From NCBI GenBank assembly GCA_049303315.1, contig JBAQMZ010000010.1:22040-86039 (forward strand): 64,000 nucleotides of DNA, written 5' to 3'. A model generated the notes under the pieces. That model was not told the origin of the DNA, made no database searches, and saw nothing but the letters and a program-made list of their open reading frames with translations. A program made the position numbers and the translations under genes. This document shows positions 42,358 through 50,079 of the stretch, piece after piece (within the stretch, counting starts at the first letter, position 1; each line of letters begins with the position of its first letter). The stretch is from Methanoperedens sp049303315 (lineage in GTDB: Archaea; Halobacteriota; Methanosarcinia; Methanosarcinales; Methanoperedenaceae).

Positions 42358-43383
42358 ATGGAAAAGGATAATTCAGGTTCTTTTTTTAATTACCTTCCGG
42401 AAGGATGCCGTTTATGCTGCACAGGTGCAAAGATGGTGCTTTTTGTTACAGGGTTGTGCGGCAAGAACTGCTTTTACTGCCCGGTTTCAAATGAAAGGCG
42501 GAGAAAGGACATAATATTTGCAAATGAAAGGCTTGTGAAAAATGATGATGACCTGATAGAAGAGGCAGTTTCAATGGACGCTCTCGGAACGGGCATAACA
42601 GGCGGCGAGCCTCTGTTGCGCCTGGAGCGTGTTATTCATTACATAAAACTCCTGAAAAACAGGTTTGGCAGCGCCCACCATATCCATTTATACACGGCGC
42701 ATGCCCCCACCAAAGTAGTACTGGAATCGCTGCGGAAAGCAGGCCTTGACGAGATAAGGTTCCATCCGCCGCTTGATGTGTGGAAAAACATTAACCACAC
42801 CTATTACAGGGATTCAATCCTTACTGCTCACAAACTCGGTATTTCTACCGGAATTGAAATTCCGTCTATCGCGTCTGATTTTAGCGGAATCTTATCTTTA
42901 CTTCTGGAAGTTGACGGTTTTCTTAACCTGAACGAGCTTGAATTTTCAGAAACAAATGCAAACGAGTTGAAAAAGCGCGGGTTCGTGCCGGTTGATGACG
43001 CTTCATCAGCCGCCCTCGGAAGCAAAGAGGTGGCCGAATCAATAACCGGAAATAAACTCCGTTTTTGTTCATCAAGCTTCAAAGATGCTGTGCAGATGCG
43101 GGAAAGATTCAAGCGTATCGCGAAAAAATCTGCAAGGTATTTTGATGAGATAACAGATGACGGGACTCTTGTTTACGGTGTTGTCACGGGAAAATGTCTC
43201 GATATCCTGAAAGAAGCCGGGGTCATGGGAGAGATGTATTCTGTCCTTGATGGTTCTGTTGAAACTGCCTGGTGGATTGCTGAGGACCTGGCGGATGAAC
43301 TGAAAAAAACAGGCTGCAGCGTTTCAATAATTGAACGATATCCCATGAAAAACGGGATGATAGCGGAAAAGACGCCTCTTTAA
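42358..43383 (+). CDS. Radical SAM protein (COG2108-type)
   Basis: A 341 aa protein with the radical SAM cluster motif in TGLCGKNCFYCPVSNE (CxxxCxxC), followed by a GGEP-type motif in GITGGEPLLRLERV. From memory this matches COG2108, archaeal proteins related to pyruvate formate-lyase activating enzymes. A 4Fe-4S cluster and SAM are expected cofactors; the substrate is unknown. It is close behind the prenyl synthase. The C-terminal third lacks SPASM-type cysteines. Confidence 0.86.
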   Translation: MEKDNSGSFFNYLPEGCRLCCTGAKMVLFVTGLCGKNCFYCPVSNERRRKDIIFANERLVKNDDDLIEEAVSMDALGTGITGGEPLLRLERVIHYIKLLKNRFGSAHHIHLYTAHAPTKVVLESLRKAGLDEIRFHPPLDVWKNINHTYYRDSILTAHKLGISTGIEIPSIASDFSGILSLLLEVDGFLNLNELEFSETNANELKKRGFVPVDDASSAALGSKEVAESITGNKLRFCSSSFKDAVQMRERFKRIAKKSARYFDEITDDGTLVYGVVTGKCLDILKEAGVMGEMYSVLDGSVETAWWIAEDLADELKKTGCSVSIIERYPMKNGMIAEKTPL

Positions 43384-43436
43384 AACATGGAAAGGTATAA
43401 ACTCTTAAAATCAAATATTGGAAAAAGGTGGTCTGA

Positions 43437-43742
43437 CTGAGCATCGAAGGAAATGAGAAAATCAAAACGCGTCTTACAAAATACCTGATGCGCGACGAAA
43501 CAGGTATCAGGAAGTCTGTTTTGAAGTTATTTCTCACCAACAAGCCATATACTACCGAGAATGTTTTTGACCATCTTAAAAAAGAAGGGTTTGATGTCAA
43601 TTACAGGGGAGTTTCAGCAATGGTGGGTCTCATGAACACGAGGCTTGGTATCCTGAGGATAGATGTGAAGGGTGACCATAATGTCTATTCGCTCAAGGAT
43701 GAGTACAAGAATAGTTTGAAAACTACGATGGACAATTATTAA
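43437..43742 (+). CDS. DUF2551 protein with an apparent CTG start
   Basis: A 101 aa protein with the DUF2551 pattern: KIKTRLTKYLMRDETGIRKSVLKLFL, then NVFDHLKKEGFDVNYRGVSAMVGLMNTRLGILRID. The family covers this full length and normally starts upstream of the ATG at 43488, in SIEGNEKIKTRL. In this frame the only initiator with a proper Shine-Dalgarno (GGTGG at 43427-43431, five bases upstream) is CTG 43437, just after an in-frame TGA. The fold looks like a winged helix. It may be a transcription regulator; nothing more is visible. Confidence 0.72.
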   Translation: MSIEGNEKIKTRLTKYLMRDETGIRKSVLKLFLTNKPYTTENVFDHLKKEGFDVNYRGVSAMVGLMNTRLGILRIDVKGDHNVYSLKDEYKNSLKTTMDNY

Positions 43743-43752
43743 TTTTTTATAG

Positions 43753-43786
43753 ACTTTAAAAAAAAGAAGTGCAGGCGTTGCCTGCA
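43753..43786 (-). terminator. Hairpin terminator of the DUF1646 gene
   Basis: Just past the DUF1646 stop, TGCAGGC (43770-43776) and GCCTGCA (43780-43786) form a 7-base stem. On the minus strand it is followed by TTCTTTTTTTTTAAAG, a U-tract. Convergent with the DUF2551 gene. Confidence 0.6.
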
Positions 43787-43799
43787 TTGAAATTTAACT

Positions 43800-44936
43800 T
43801 CAGTATCCCAGGTATTTTGGCACAAACAGGATGACGAAGTAGATTACCATTGTTGCAAATCCCAATGGTACTCCAAGCCTTGCCCATTCCTTGCTTGTGA
43901 TGCCAAGTTTTCCTGCCGAGATGATGTTCGGGATGTTTCCGGGTATCAGCATACCGCCGGCGATTAATAATCCCATTAATGCGCCATTGATCTGAAGCTG
44001 TGAAAAGGATGGTCCGATTTCAGCCGCGGTCAAAGTTGCATTATCAAGGATAGCGGATACCGTGTTTATCCAATAGAGTGCCTCGGGAGGCATTTTTGTG
44101 ATGTATTCAAAGATTATCGGTTTGAAGCCGTCCCCGAGGAAAACAAGCGCCATAATGAACACATACACTTTGACTGCTCTCATGACTACATCTTTCACTG
44201 TTTCATTATAATCCTCAGCTTTCATGCCGGTGTCCTTTGGATCTACTTTTCCAAGGAAGAACATACCCACAATACCAAATGCAATTATTCCGGGGATAAT
44301 GTAGACAGCCAGTTGTTCTATGAGATAGGTGAATGTGGCATAGTACGGAGGACCTGATAATTTCGAAATAGCTATTGTTGAAAGAGGCTCACCAAGAGGT
44401 GTGAGGGCGGCGCCAAGACCGATTGAAAAACATGCTATGACCGTAAGGTCAACTTTGGATTTTCTTGTAAGCGGCAGGGCATTTACCATCTCTACAAGTA
44501 TGATGGCTGCAAGAATAGCGGAAATCACACTTGAAAACAGGCCAAGGACTGCGATGAGTATGAAAGCCATGACCTTCAATGAAAGTTTTTCGGTCATTGT
44601 CCTTATCGCGCCATGGATGGGTTTGTGCCATTTGTAAATAATCAATCCGACAACCAGTACAACCTGCACGATGCCTATGGGTAAATGATAGCTGTTGGAG
44701 ATATACAGGGGAGCGACTAATGCTTCTTTGATGATGTCCATTCTCCAGCCGGTTTCTATAATTTGTCCGGCTGCGTCAACAAGTTTTGCAAAACCTGATA
44801 TCGTGAGTGCAAGAATTCCACAAATGAAAAGAAATACTTCAAGATTCTGTTCAATGATTTTAATTTTGAAAGGACCTATCAATACAATCAGGAATATTAT
44901 GAAAAGCCCTATTGCTATTCCTATGTCAAGCGCCAT
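43800..44936 (-). CDS. DUF1646 membrane protein
   Basis: A 378 aa polytopic protein with about ten hydrophobic segments. Conserved-looking loops are IGLGAALTPLGEPLSTIAISKL and AILDNATLTAAEIGPSFS, resembling the ion-transporter superfamily to which DUF1646 belongs. From memory the family is archaeal/bacterial and uncharacterised; a Na+-coupled or anion transport role is suggested only by fold. The gene stands alone with a terminator at 43753-43786. Confidence 0.8.
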   Translation of the reverse strand: MALDIGIAIGLFIIFLIVLIGPFKIKIIEQNLEVFLFICGILALTISGFAKLVDAAGQIIETGWRMDIIKEALVAPLYISNSYHLPIGIVQVVLVVGLIIYKWHKPIHGAIRTMTEKLSLKVMAFILIAVLGLFSSVISAILAAIILVEMVNALPLTRKSKVDLTVIACFSIGLGAALTPLGEPLSTIAISKLSGPPYYATFTYLIEQLAVYIIPGIIAFGIVGMFFLGKVDPKDTGMKAEDYNETVKDVVMRAVKVYVFIMALVFLGDGFKPIIFEYITKMPPEALYWINTVSAILDNATLTAAEIGPSFSQLQINGALMGLLIAGGMLIPGNIPNIISAGKLGITSKEWARLGVPLGFATMVIYFVILFVPKYLGY

Positions 44937-45177
44937 TGTTATTTTTCCTCCTAAACATATTTTATTTCAAGGCCACCAAAAGCCTGAATAAAACTTTTTT
45001 CATATTCCACACAGGCTCTTTTATAATTTGTGGTTTTAACCGAGGGAAAGGCGCATTGTGAAAGCCGGATAGTCCATGTGCAGGATAAAAAGAATGGTTA
45101 GGCAGGCGCAAGGAGAAATCCAAACCCTGTGCATTGGCAAGGCACGGAATATAGAAATAATATTCAGATATTTATTA

Positions 45178-46200
45178 CTAAACATCTTCCAAGCTATCAT
45201 GCAAATTTTTAAAAGCAGATTTAATCTGTTGAAAATGGGAAATTAAGACAGTTACTGCGACACCCAATATAAACACAATAACAGGATTCTCTTTTAAAAT
45301 TCCATTAATTAGGCTAAAAATTTCTGTCATTTTTGTAAATAGAAAAAAATTTTCTTTAGCAGGCATTTTATTTAATATAATGGAACTAATTCCAAAAGCT
45401 GCCCATAATAAAGCGATTTTATTTGACCTCGCAAATTTAGGATAGTCGTGTTTTGAAATAAAAAAAGCATGATTAATATTTTTTTCTCCCACGTTATTAA
45501 ATCCTAATGATTCTAAAAGGTGTTCAAAATTTTTTACCCGTTTATTAACAAAAAAATTAAATCCATTTTGTTTTGCTATCTGAAATACGACCATACCATT
45601 TTCTTTATTGTAGTTTAAAAAACATGTTTGAAAACCATCATCAATTATCACAGAATCGTCAGTCCCATGTATAGTTCCACTAATCAATTTAATTAGATTA
45701 TCAAAATCCTTTGGGTCATCAAATTTATTTTCAAGGGTAACTCCTTTACCTTTAAATGATCTAAAAATCCATCTCGTAAAAACAAAGAAATGTAACAAAT
45801 AATAATCTAGAAATAAAAGACTAAAACTGAACATTAAACCAATAACAGCGGGTGAAGGCACATTTACAATATTTATGTTCATAAGAGTATTTATATAACC
45901 AAATATAGTATATATAAAAATATGATATATAATTATAGATATTACAATAATTTTAAGGGTTATATTATCCTTCCAAGTTTCTTTATAAAAGTAATAATAT
46001 GAAATTGATAAAGCCATAATAGTAACAAAATAAGAGAATAACATGAATAATATCATACCATCTTTATATAAAGAAAATATATAAAATAATGGAAAACTAA
46101 TAAAAAATGCTAACACGATAAAAATTAAAGTGGCTAAAATAAAATTTTTAACTTCATTAATTTTATTTTTTAGATCAAACATATTTTTTAAATATATCAT
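45178..46200 (-). CDS. Polytopic membrane protein of unknown function (AT-rich, accessory)
   Basis: A 340 aa protein. Residues ~17-165 hold four to five hydrophobic segments; a soluble domain of ~110 residues follows (KFDDPKDFDNLIKLISGTIHGTDDSVIIDDGF...), and two more segments close the protein (near 255-272 and 300-322). I see no known motif. The gene is strongly AT-rich and isolated, consistent with acquisition. Possibly part of a lost or unusual system; no partner is next to it. Confidence 0.58.
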   Translation of the reverse strand: MIYLKNMFDLKNKINEVKNFILATLIFIVLAFFISFPLFYIFSLYKDGMILFMLFSYFVTIMALSISYYYFYKETWKDNITLKIIVISIIIYHIFIYTIFGYINTLMNINIVNVPSPAVIGLMFSFSLLFLDYYLLHFFVFTRWIFRSFKGKGVTLENKFDDPKDFDNLIKLISGTIHGTDDSVIIDDGFQTCFLNYNKENGMVVFQIAKQNGFNFFVNKRVKNFEHLLESLGFNNVGEKNINHAFFISKHDYPKFARSNKIALLWAAFGISSIILNKMPAKENFFLFTKMTEIFSLINGILKENPVIVFILGVAVTVLISHFQQIKSAFKNLHDSLEDV

Positions 46201-46407
46201 TTGTCTATATATATTTTGTTACAGATGTGATGTTGCTATTACAATGCATTTAAGAGTGTTTCTAATATGAACCATCGGTTCACGATTACTTCCACCCGCT
46301 TATACTAAAACTCTTGCAAAGTCCGAATTTTAAAAAATTTGATTGCGAGCACCCGCAAATACGGCACCGCTTTCCAAAAAACCCCACGCTAAAAAATAGA
46401 TGCTGCC

Positions 46408-46869
46408 CTACCCGTGATAATACGTCGGCTCTTCCTTTTTCTTCTGCTGCGCCTGCTGGAAATTAATCACCGGAACAGGCATCGAAGGCGGAAGCCCCAG
46501 CGCTTTTGAAAGCATCAATGCAATCGGCGCAAGATTCGCCACCATGGTGTTCGCAATCTCATTCTGCACATCGCCTGGCGCATTCCCAGAATCCCATTTC
46601 TCCTTCAGGGCTTTCAGGTCTTCCTCGCTGTAATAATCGGACAAACCCTCAAACCTTATATGACCGATATTCGGGCTCAGGTAGTTAATGGCAAAAGTGT
46701 ACTCCACCCTCAGCACCGATTTTTCCCCAAGAGGCGTATGCTGCATCACAATCGAGGGGTTCTTAAGATTCACGTCATAATTGATATTGATGTTCTTGTA
46801 TTTCCGCACATCCTCGGTCGTGGTATATGCCTTGGATTCCACATTGGTAAGCTGGAAGTTTATTATCAT
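46408..46869 (-). CDS. Conserved archaeal protein, possibly SecB-like
   Basis: A 153 aa protein with a beta-rich core: MIINFQLTNVESKAY then VNLKNPSIVMQHTPLGEKSVLRVEYTFAINYLSPNIGHIRFEGLSDY, followed by an acidic helix and a proline-rich tail ending EEPTYYHG. The N-terminal arrangement of strands loosely recalls SecB-type export chaperone proteins in archaea (MJ0357-like). This comparison is from memory and weak. It is cytoplasmic and highly regular, so probably conserved. It lies 51 bases downstream of surE on the same strand. Confidence 0.55.
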   Translation of the reverse strand: MIINFQLTNVESKAYTTTEDVRKYKNININYDVNLKNPSIVMQHTPLGEKSVLRVEYTFAINYLSPNIGHIRFEGLSDYYSEEDLKALKEKWDSGNAPGDVQNEIANTMVANLAPIALMLSKALGLPPSMPVPVINFQQAQQKKKEEPTYYHG

Positions 46870-46920
46870 GACTTATCTGCCTGATTATAGGCACTGGAGA
46901 TATTAAAACCATTCCATAAT

Positions 46921-47706
46921 TCACAATAATGCATCTATCTCCTTAAAATCCACCCGCGCTGTCGAATCAAGAGACAGCGGCGTTACAGAGATATGACCTT
47001 TTTTCATGACAGCCCTGACATCAGTCCCTTCTTCGGCATCCCTTATCAAATCACCGTTTATCCAGTAGTACGGCCTGCCTCTCGGGTCATGGCGCTCTTC
47101 CACGCCTGTTATGAATATCTTTTTTGCAAGTCTTGTAACATCTATCTCCGTATCCATTGTCGCATGCCGCGGTATATTGACATTGAGCAAATCCACCCCC
47201 TCCGGAAGCCCTCTGCTCATAACGTTCCTGGCTATCCTGTTCACTATTTTTATTCCAACCTCAAAGTCATAAATGTATGCGCGGTGGTCGTCGAACTTGT
47301 CCCCTTCATCGATTACCTGTATGGAAGCGGCAATCGCAGGAATGCCATAACTTGCAGCTTCAAGGGCTGCGCCGATGGTCCCGCTCGTTGTTACCGTATC
47401 AGTGCTGATGTTCTCTCCAACATTGAAACCCGACAGAACAAGGTCGGGCATCGTTTTCATTATCGAGAATATACCAATAATGACCGAATCCGTGGGCGTC
47501 CCTGCAACGGCATGAGCCCTGAAACCGTTAACATTCGCAAGCGAAACGCGAAGCGGTTCGAAGATAGATATCCCACGTCCCACGCCGCTTTTCTGCGTGG
47601 ACGGCGCAACTACGGTAACTTCTCCGAGGTCGCGAACGCTTTCATACGCCGCTTTAAGACCTGTTGAATATACCCCGTCGTCGTTGGTTAAAAGAATTCT
47701 TTTCAT
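46921..47706 (-). CDS. surE: 5'/3'-nucleotidase SurE
   Basis: A 261 aa phosphatase that hydrolyses nucleoside monophosphates and short polyphosphates. The start at ATG 47706 gives MKRILLTNDDGVYSTGLKAA, the SurE opening with the metal-binding DD pair; a frame extension to 47814 lacks family residues. Further ligands lie in SGFNVGENISTDTVTTSGTIGAALEAA. The family structure is a homodimer or tetramer with Mg or Mn. It is divergent from rps17e. Confidence 0.94.
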   Translation of the reverse strand: MKRILLTNDDGVYSTGLKAAYESVRDLGEVTVVAPSTQKSGVGRGISIFEPLRVSLANVNGFRAHAVAGTPTDSVIIGIFSIMKTMPDLVLSGFNVGENISTDTVTTSGTIGAALEAASYGIPAIAASIQVIDEGDKFDDHRAYIYDFEVGIKIVNRIARNVMSRGLPEGVDLLNVNIPRHATMDTEIDVTRLAKKIFITGVEERHDPRGRPYYWINGDLIRDAEEGTDVRAVMKKGHISVTPLSLDSTARVDFKEIDALL

Positions 47707-47828
47707 TGATAGCAAAATAGGCTTCAGATAAAATAAATCTGTGGTTCTATGACGCTTTGCCACGCGATGCATCCCCAGAAATCTATATGAATGATGGAGT
47801 TGTATGCACACCAAAATGGAGAATAATT

Positions 47829-48029
47829 ATGGGAAATATTAGACCCGGATACATCAAATCATTGGGACACCAGTTACTTGAAGAGCATAGTGACATTTTC
47901 ACCACAGACTTTAACCAGAACAAAGAGTACGTCACTAAATATACCACTATTGAGAGCAAGGGAATAAGGAACCGCGTTGCAGGATACATAGTACGCCAGT
48001 TAAGAGTAAAGGCTATCAGAAAGAGATAG
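47829..48029 (+). CDS. rps17e: 30S ribosomal protein S17e
   Basis: A 66 aa ribosomal protein found in archaea and eukaryotes only. MGNIRPGYIKSLGHQLLEE is the conserved opening, and KYTTIESKGIRNRVAGYIV follows. ATG 47829 is preceded by a GGAG. It is followed by the hairpin element that starts dapA; in many euryarchaea rps17e and dapA are neighbours, so an operon is likely. Confidence 0.95.
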   Translation: MGNIRPGYIKSLGHQLLEEHSDIFTTDFNQNKEYVTKYTTIESKGIRNRVAGYIVRQLRVKAIRKR

Positions 48030-48041
48030 GGAATATGATAA

Positions 48042-48117
48042 ACTTTGGAAAAGTTTTATCAAACGAAGGGTATGCGAAGCATACCCCAGACCGCATAAAG
48101 TGAGGTATCGCTTTATG
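48042..48117 (+). repeat. Hairpin repeat element carrying the dapA start codon
   Basis: A second copy of the element. A hairpin-forming AAACTTT/AAAGTTT stretch (about 48042-48057) precedes TATCAAACGA (48057-48066), then arms GGGTATGC and GCATACCC around GAA (48068-48086), then CATAAAGTG (48094-48102) and CGCTTTATG (48109-48117) around the loop AGGTAT. The last three bases of the 3' arm are the dapA ATG, and the loop has a GAGGTAT Shine-Dalgarno-like sequence. Confidence 0.8.
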
Positions 48118-48990
48118 TTCAAAGGCGTTCTGCCTGCCCTTATTACTCCTTTCACAAAGGATAATAAGATAGATAAACAGGGGTTAAAGCAGAATATCGG
48201 ATTTTTAATTGAAAACGGCGTTTCAGGCATCGTTCCATGCGGGACGACCGGGGAATCGGCGACCCTTTCTATCAAGGAACATGAACAGGTCATTGAAATT
48301 GCAGTTGAGTGCTCGACTGTTCCTGTTGTAGCCGGCACGGGCTCGAATAACACGACAGAGGCAATAGAGCTTACAAGATTCGCAAAAGACGCAGGAGCGG
48401 ATGCGGCTCTTTTAATAACGCCTTATTATAACAAACCCAATGACCGCGGGATGCTTGCCCATTTCAAGAAGATTGCAAACGAGGTCGATATACCCATGAT
48501 AGTATATAATGTCCCTTCGCGAACGGGTATCAATCTCAAGCCTGAAATTGTCGCTGAGCTTGCAAAAGAAAGCAATATTGTGGGGATAAAAGAAGCAAGC
48601 GGCAATCTTGACCAGGTTACACGCATTATCGAGATGACGCAGGATGAGGATTTCGTTGTCCTGTCTGGCGATGACGGCCTGACGCTTCCCATAATGTCAT
48701 TGGGCGGCGCGGGTGTAATATCCGTTGTCGCCAATGTCGCCCCGAAACTCACGGTTTCCATGGTCGAAGCGTTCCAGAGAGGAGATATGGATGAAGCACG
48801 AAGACTGCATCTTGCCCTGGCTCCTCTTATTCGAGCTGTATTTCTGGAAACCAATCCTATCCCGGTCAAAAAGGCGGTCGAGCTTATCGGACTCCCGGCC
48901 GGGCATCTTCGGCTTCCGCTTGCCCCAATGAGCGAAGATAACGAAAGAAAGCTAAAAGCCGCATTGAATGACCTTCATCTAATAAAGTGA
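48115..48990 (+). CDS. dapA: 4-hydroxy-tetrahydrodipicolinate synthase
   Basis: A 291 aa DHDPS/NAL family aldolase that condenses pyruvate and aspartate semialdehyde for lysine synthesis. Recognisable motifs are CGTTGESATLS (substrate carboxylate), YNVPSRTGIN (catalytic Tyr) and VGIKEASGNL (Schiff-base Lys). ATG 48115 falls in the 3' arm of the hairpin repeat; a frame extending to 48100 crosses the hairpin and lacks family residues. With dapL at 40144 the window covers the start and middle of the DAP aminotransferase route. Confidence 0.95.
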   Translation: MFKGVLPALITPFTKDNKIDKQGLKQNIGFLIENGVSGIVPCGTTGESATLSIKEHEQVIEIAVECSTVPVVAGTGSNNTTEAIELTRFAKDAGADAALLITPYYNKPNDRGMLAHFKKIANEVDIPMIVYNVPSRTGINLKPEIVAELAKESNIVGIKEASGNLDQVTRIIEMTQDEDFVVLSGDDGLTLPIMSLGGAGVISVVANVAPKLTVSMVEAFQRGDMDEARRLHLALAPLIRAVFLETNPIPVKKAVELIGLPAGHLRLPLAPMSEDNERKLKAALNDLHLIK

Positions 48991-49002
48991 GTTGCTTATG
49001 AA

Positions 49003-49189
49003 AAACTTTGGGAAAGGTTTATCAAAAACCGTTGCGCCGCTTTACTTCGCAGACACGTATGCCCACAGGCATACGCAAACCTTTAAGAAAGGTTTATCAA
49101 ACGAGGGGTATGCAAAGCATACCCCAACACCACGTAAACCGGGGTATCGGTTTACGTGGATACCGCATAAAGCGAGGTGTCGCTTTATG
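49003..49189 (+). repeat. Long hairpin repeat element carrying the DUF58 start codon
   Basis: An expanded third copy. Consecutive stems are CGTATGCC/GGCATACG (49056-49075), GGGGTATGC/GCATACCCC around AAA (49105-49125), CACGTAAACCG/CGGTTTACGTG around GGGTAT (49131-49158) and CATAAAGCG/CGCTTTATG around AGGTGT (49166-49189). AACTTTGG...TTTATCAAA sequence at about 49003-49026 matches the dapA copy. TATCAAACGA recurs at 49095-49104. The final ATG, 49187-49189, begins the DUF58 gene. Confidence 0.82.
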
Positions 49190-50056
49190 ATCGATACCTC
49201 ATTCTTCAAGGAGCTTGACCGCTTCACTTTCATGGTACGCAAACGCGTATCCACCGCGTACAGCGGGAGCCGCCGTTCGATTTTAAAAGGCAGGGGCATG
49301 GAGCCTGTGAGCTATCGCGAATACACGCAGGGAGACGATTTTAAGATAATCGACTGGAAAGTGTACGGGCGCACGGAGAAACTTTATGTCAAGGAATTCG
49401 AAGAAGAAAAGAGCCTGACGACCCATATACTTCTCGATACCAGCAAGAGCATGGACTTTAGGAATAAATTCGATTATGCAGCGATGCTTGCGCTTGGTTT
49501 TGCATATCTTGTGACCAAGGATAATGAGAAGTTCGGGGTATCCACCTTCGGCGAAGAGATGAATATCACAAAACCAAAGAGAGGAAGAAGGTATCTTTCC
49601 CAGACAATTAATCTCCTGAATAGCACGGCGCTGGTGGGGAAAACCCGGTTTGATTATTGCATGGAAAAATACGCCAGCATTATAAAATCAAGGTCGCTTG
49701 TTATTATTATTTCTGATTTCATGACTGAAACAGATGCTATCAAAAATGCGATATTCAGGCTCGGCGATAATGAACTTGTATTGGTCCAGGTGCTTGACCC
49801 TGTTGAGAAAAACCTCGACCTTGGCGGTGAGGCAAAATTAATCGACCTTGAGACCGACAGGAAATTGGATATCTATACAAGCCCGCGGCTTCGCGACGAA
49901 TACCAGAAGCGCTTAAACGACCATATCGCAAAAATAAAAGAGACATGTATTACGGTAGGGGCGGATTTTCATACTGTTACCACGGATAAACCTGTATTTG
50001 ATTCCATATTCGAGGTTGTAAACCAGAGACAGGTAAAGCAGATAAAACAGAGGTAG
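49187..50056 (+). CDS. DUF58 protein (MoxR/BatA-associated vWA-like protein)
   Basis: A 289 aa protein from ATG 49187. The DUF58 signature is GMEPVSYREYTQGDDFKIIDWKVYGRTEKLYVKEFEEEKS, followed by a vWA-like domain with HILLDTSKSMDF (MIDAS-like DxSxS) and LVIIISDFMTE. A 65-codon upstream extension is only the hairpin repeat and is rejected. DUF58 proteins normally sit in moxR-DUF58-batA-batB clusters linked to metal insertion or complex assembly. Here the vWA genes start 2.6 kb later, after an inserted restriction-modification pair. No MoxR ATPase gene is in view. Confidence 0.85.
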   Translation: MIDTSFFKELDRFTFMVRKRVSTAYSGSRRSILKGRGMEPVSYREYTQGDDFKIIDWKVYGRTEKLYVKEFEEEKSLTTHILLDTSKSMDFRNKFDYAAMLALGFAYLVTKDNEKFGVSTFGEEMNITKPKRGRRYLSQTINLLNSTALVGKTRFDYCMEKYASIIKSRSLVIIISDFMTETDAIKNAIFRLGDNELVLVQVLDPVEKNLDLGGEAKLIDLETDRKLDIYTSPRLRDEYQKRLNDHIAKIKETCITVGADFHTVTTDKPVFDSIFEVVNQRQVKQIKQR

Positions 50057-50079
50057 AGGTTTAAACTAAAAAAATAAAT

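Noticed and set aside
45000..45175. A possible riboswitch before the DUF1646 gene
   Set aside because: GC-rich segments are present but no known aptamer pattern fits, and the position is far upstream with no clear fold.
48992..49186. 65-codon N-terminal extension of the DUF58 gene
   Set aside because: The extension is the hairpin repeat; the family starts at ATG 49187 and the extra residues match nothing.
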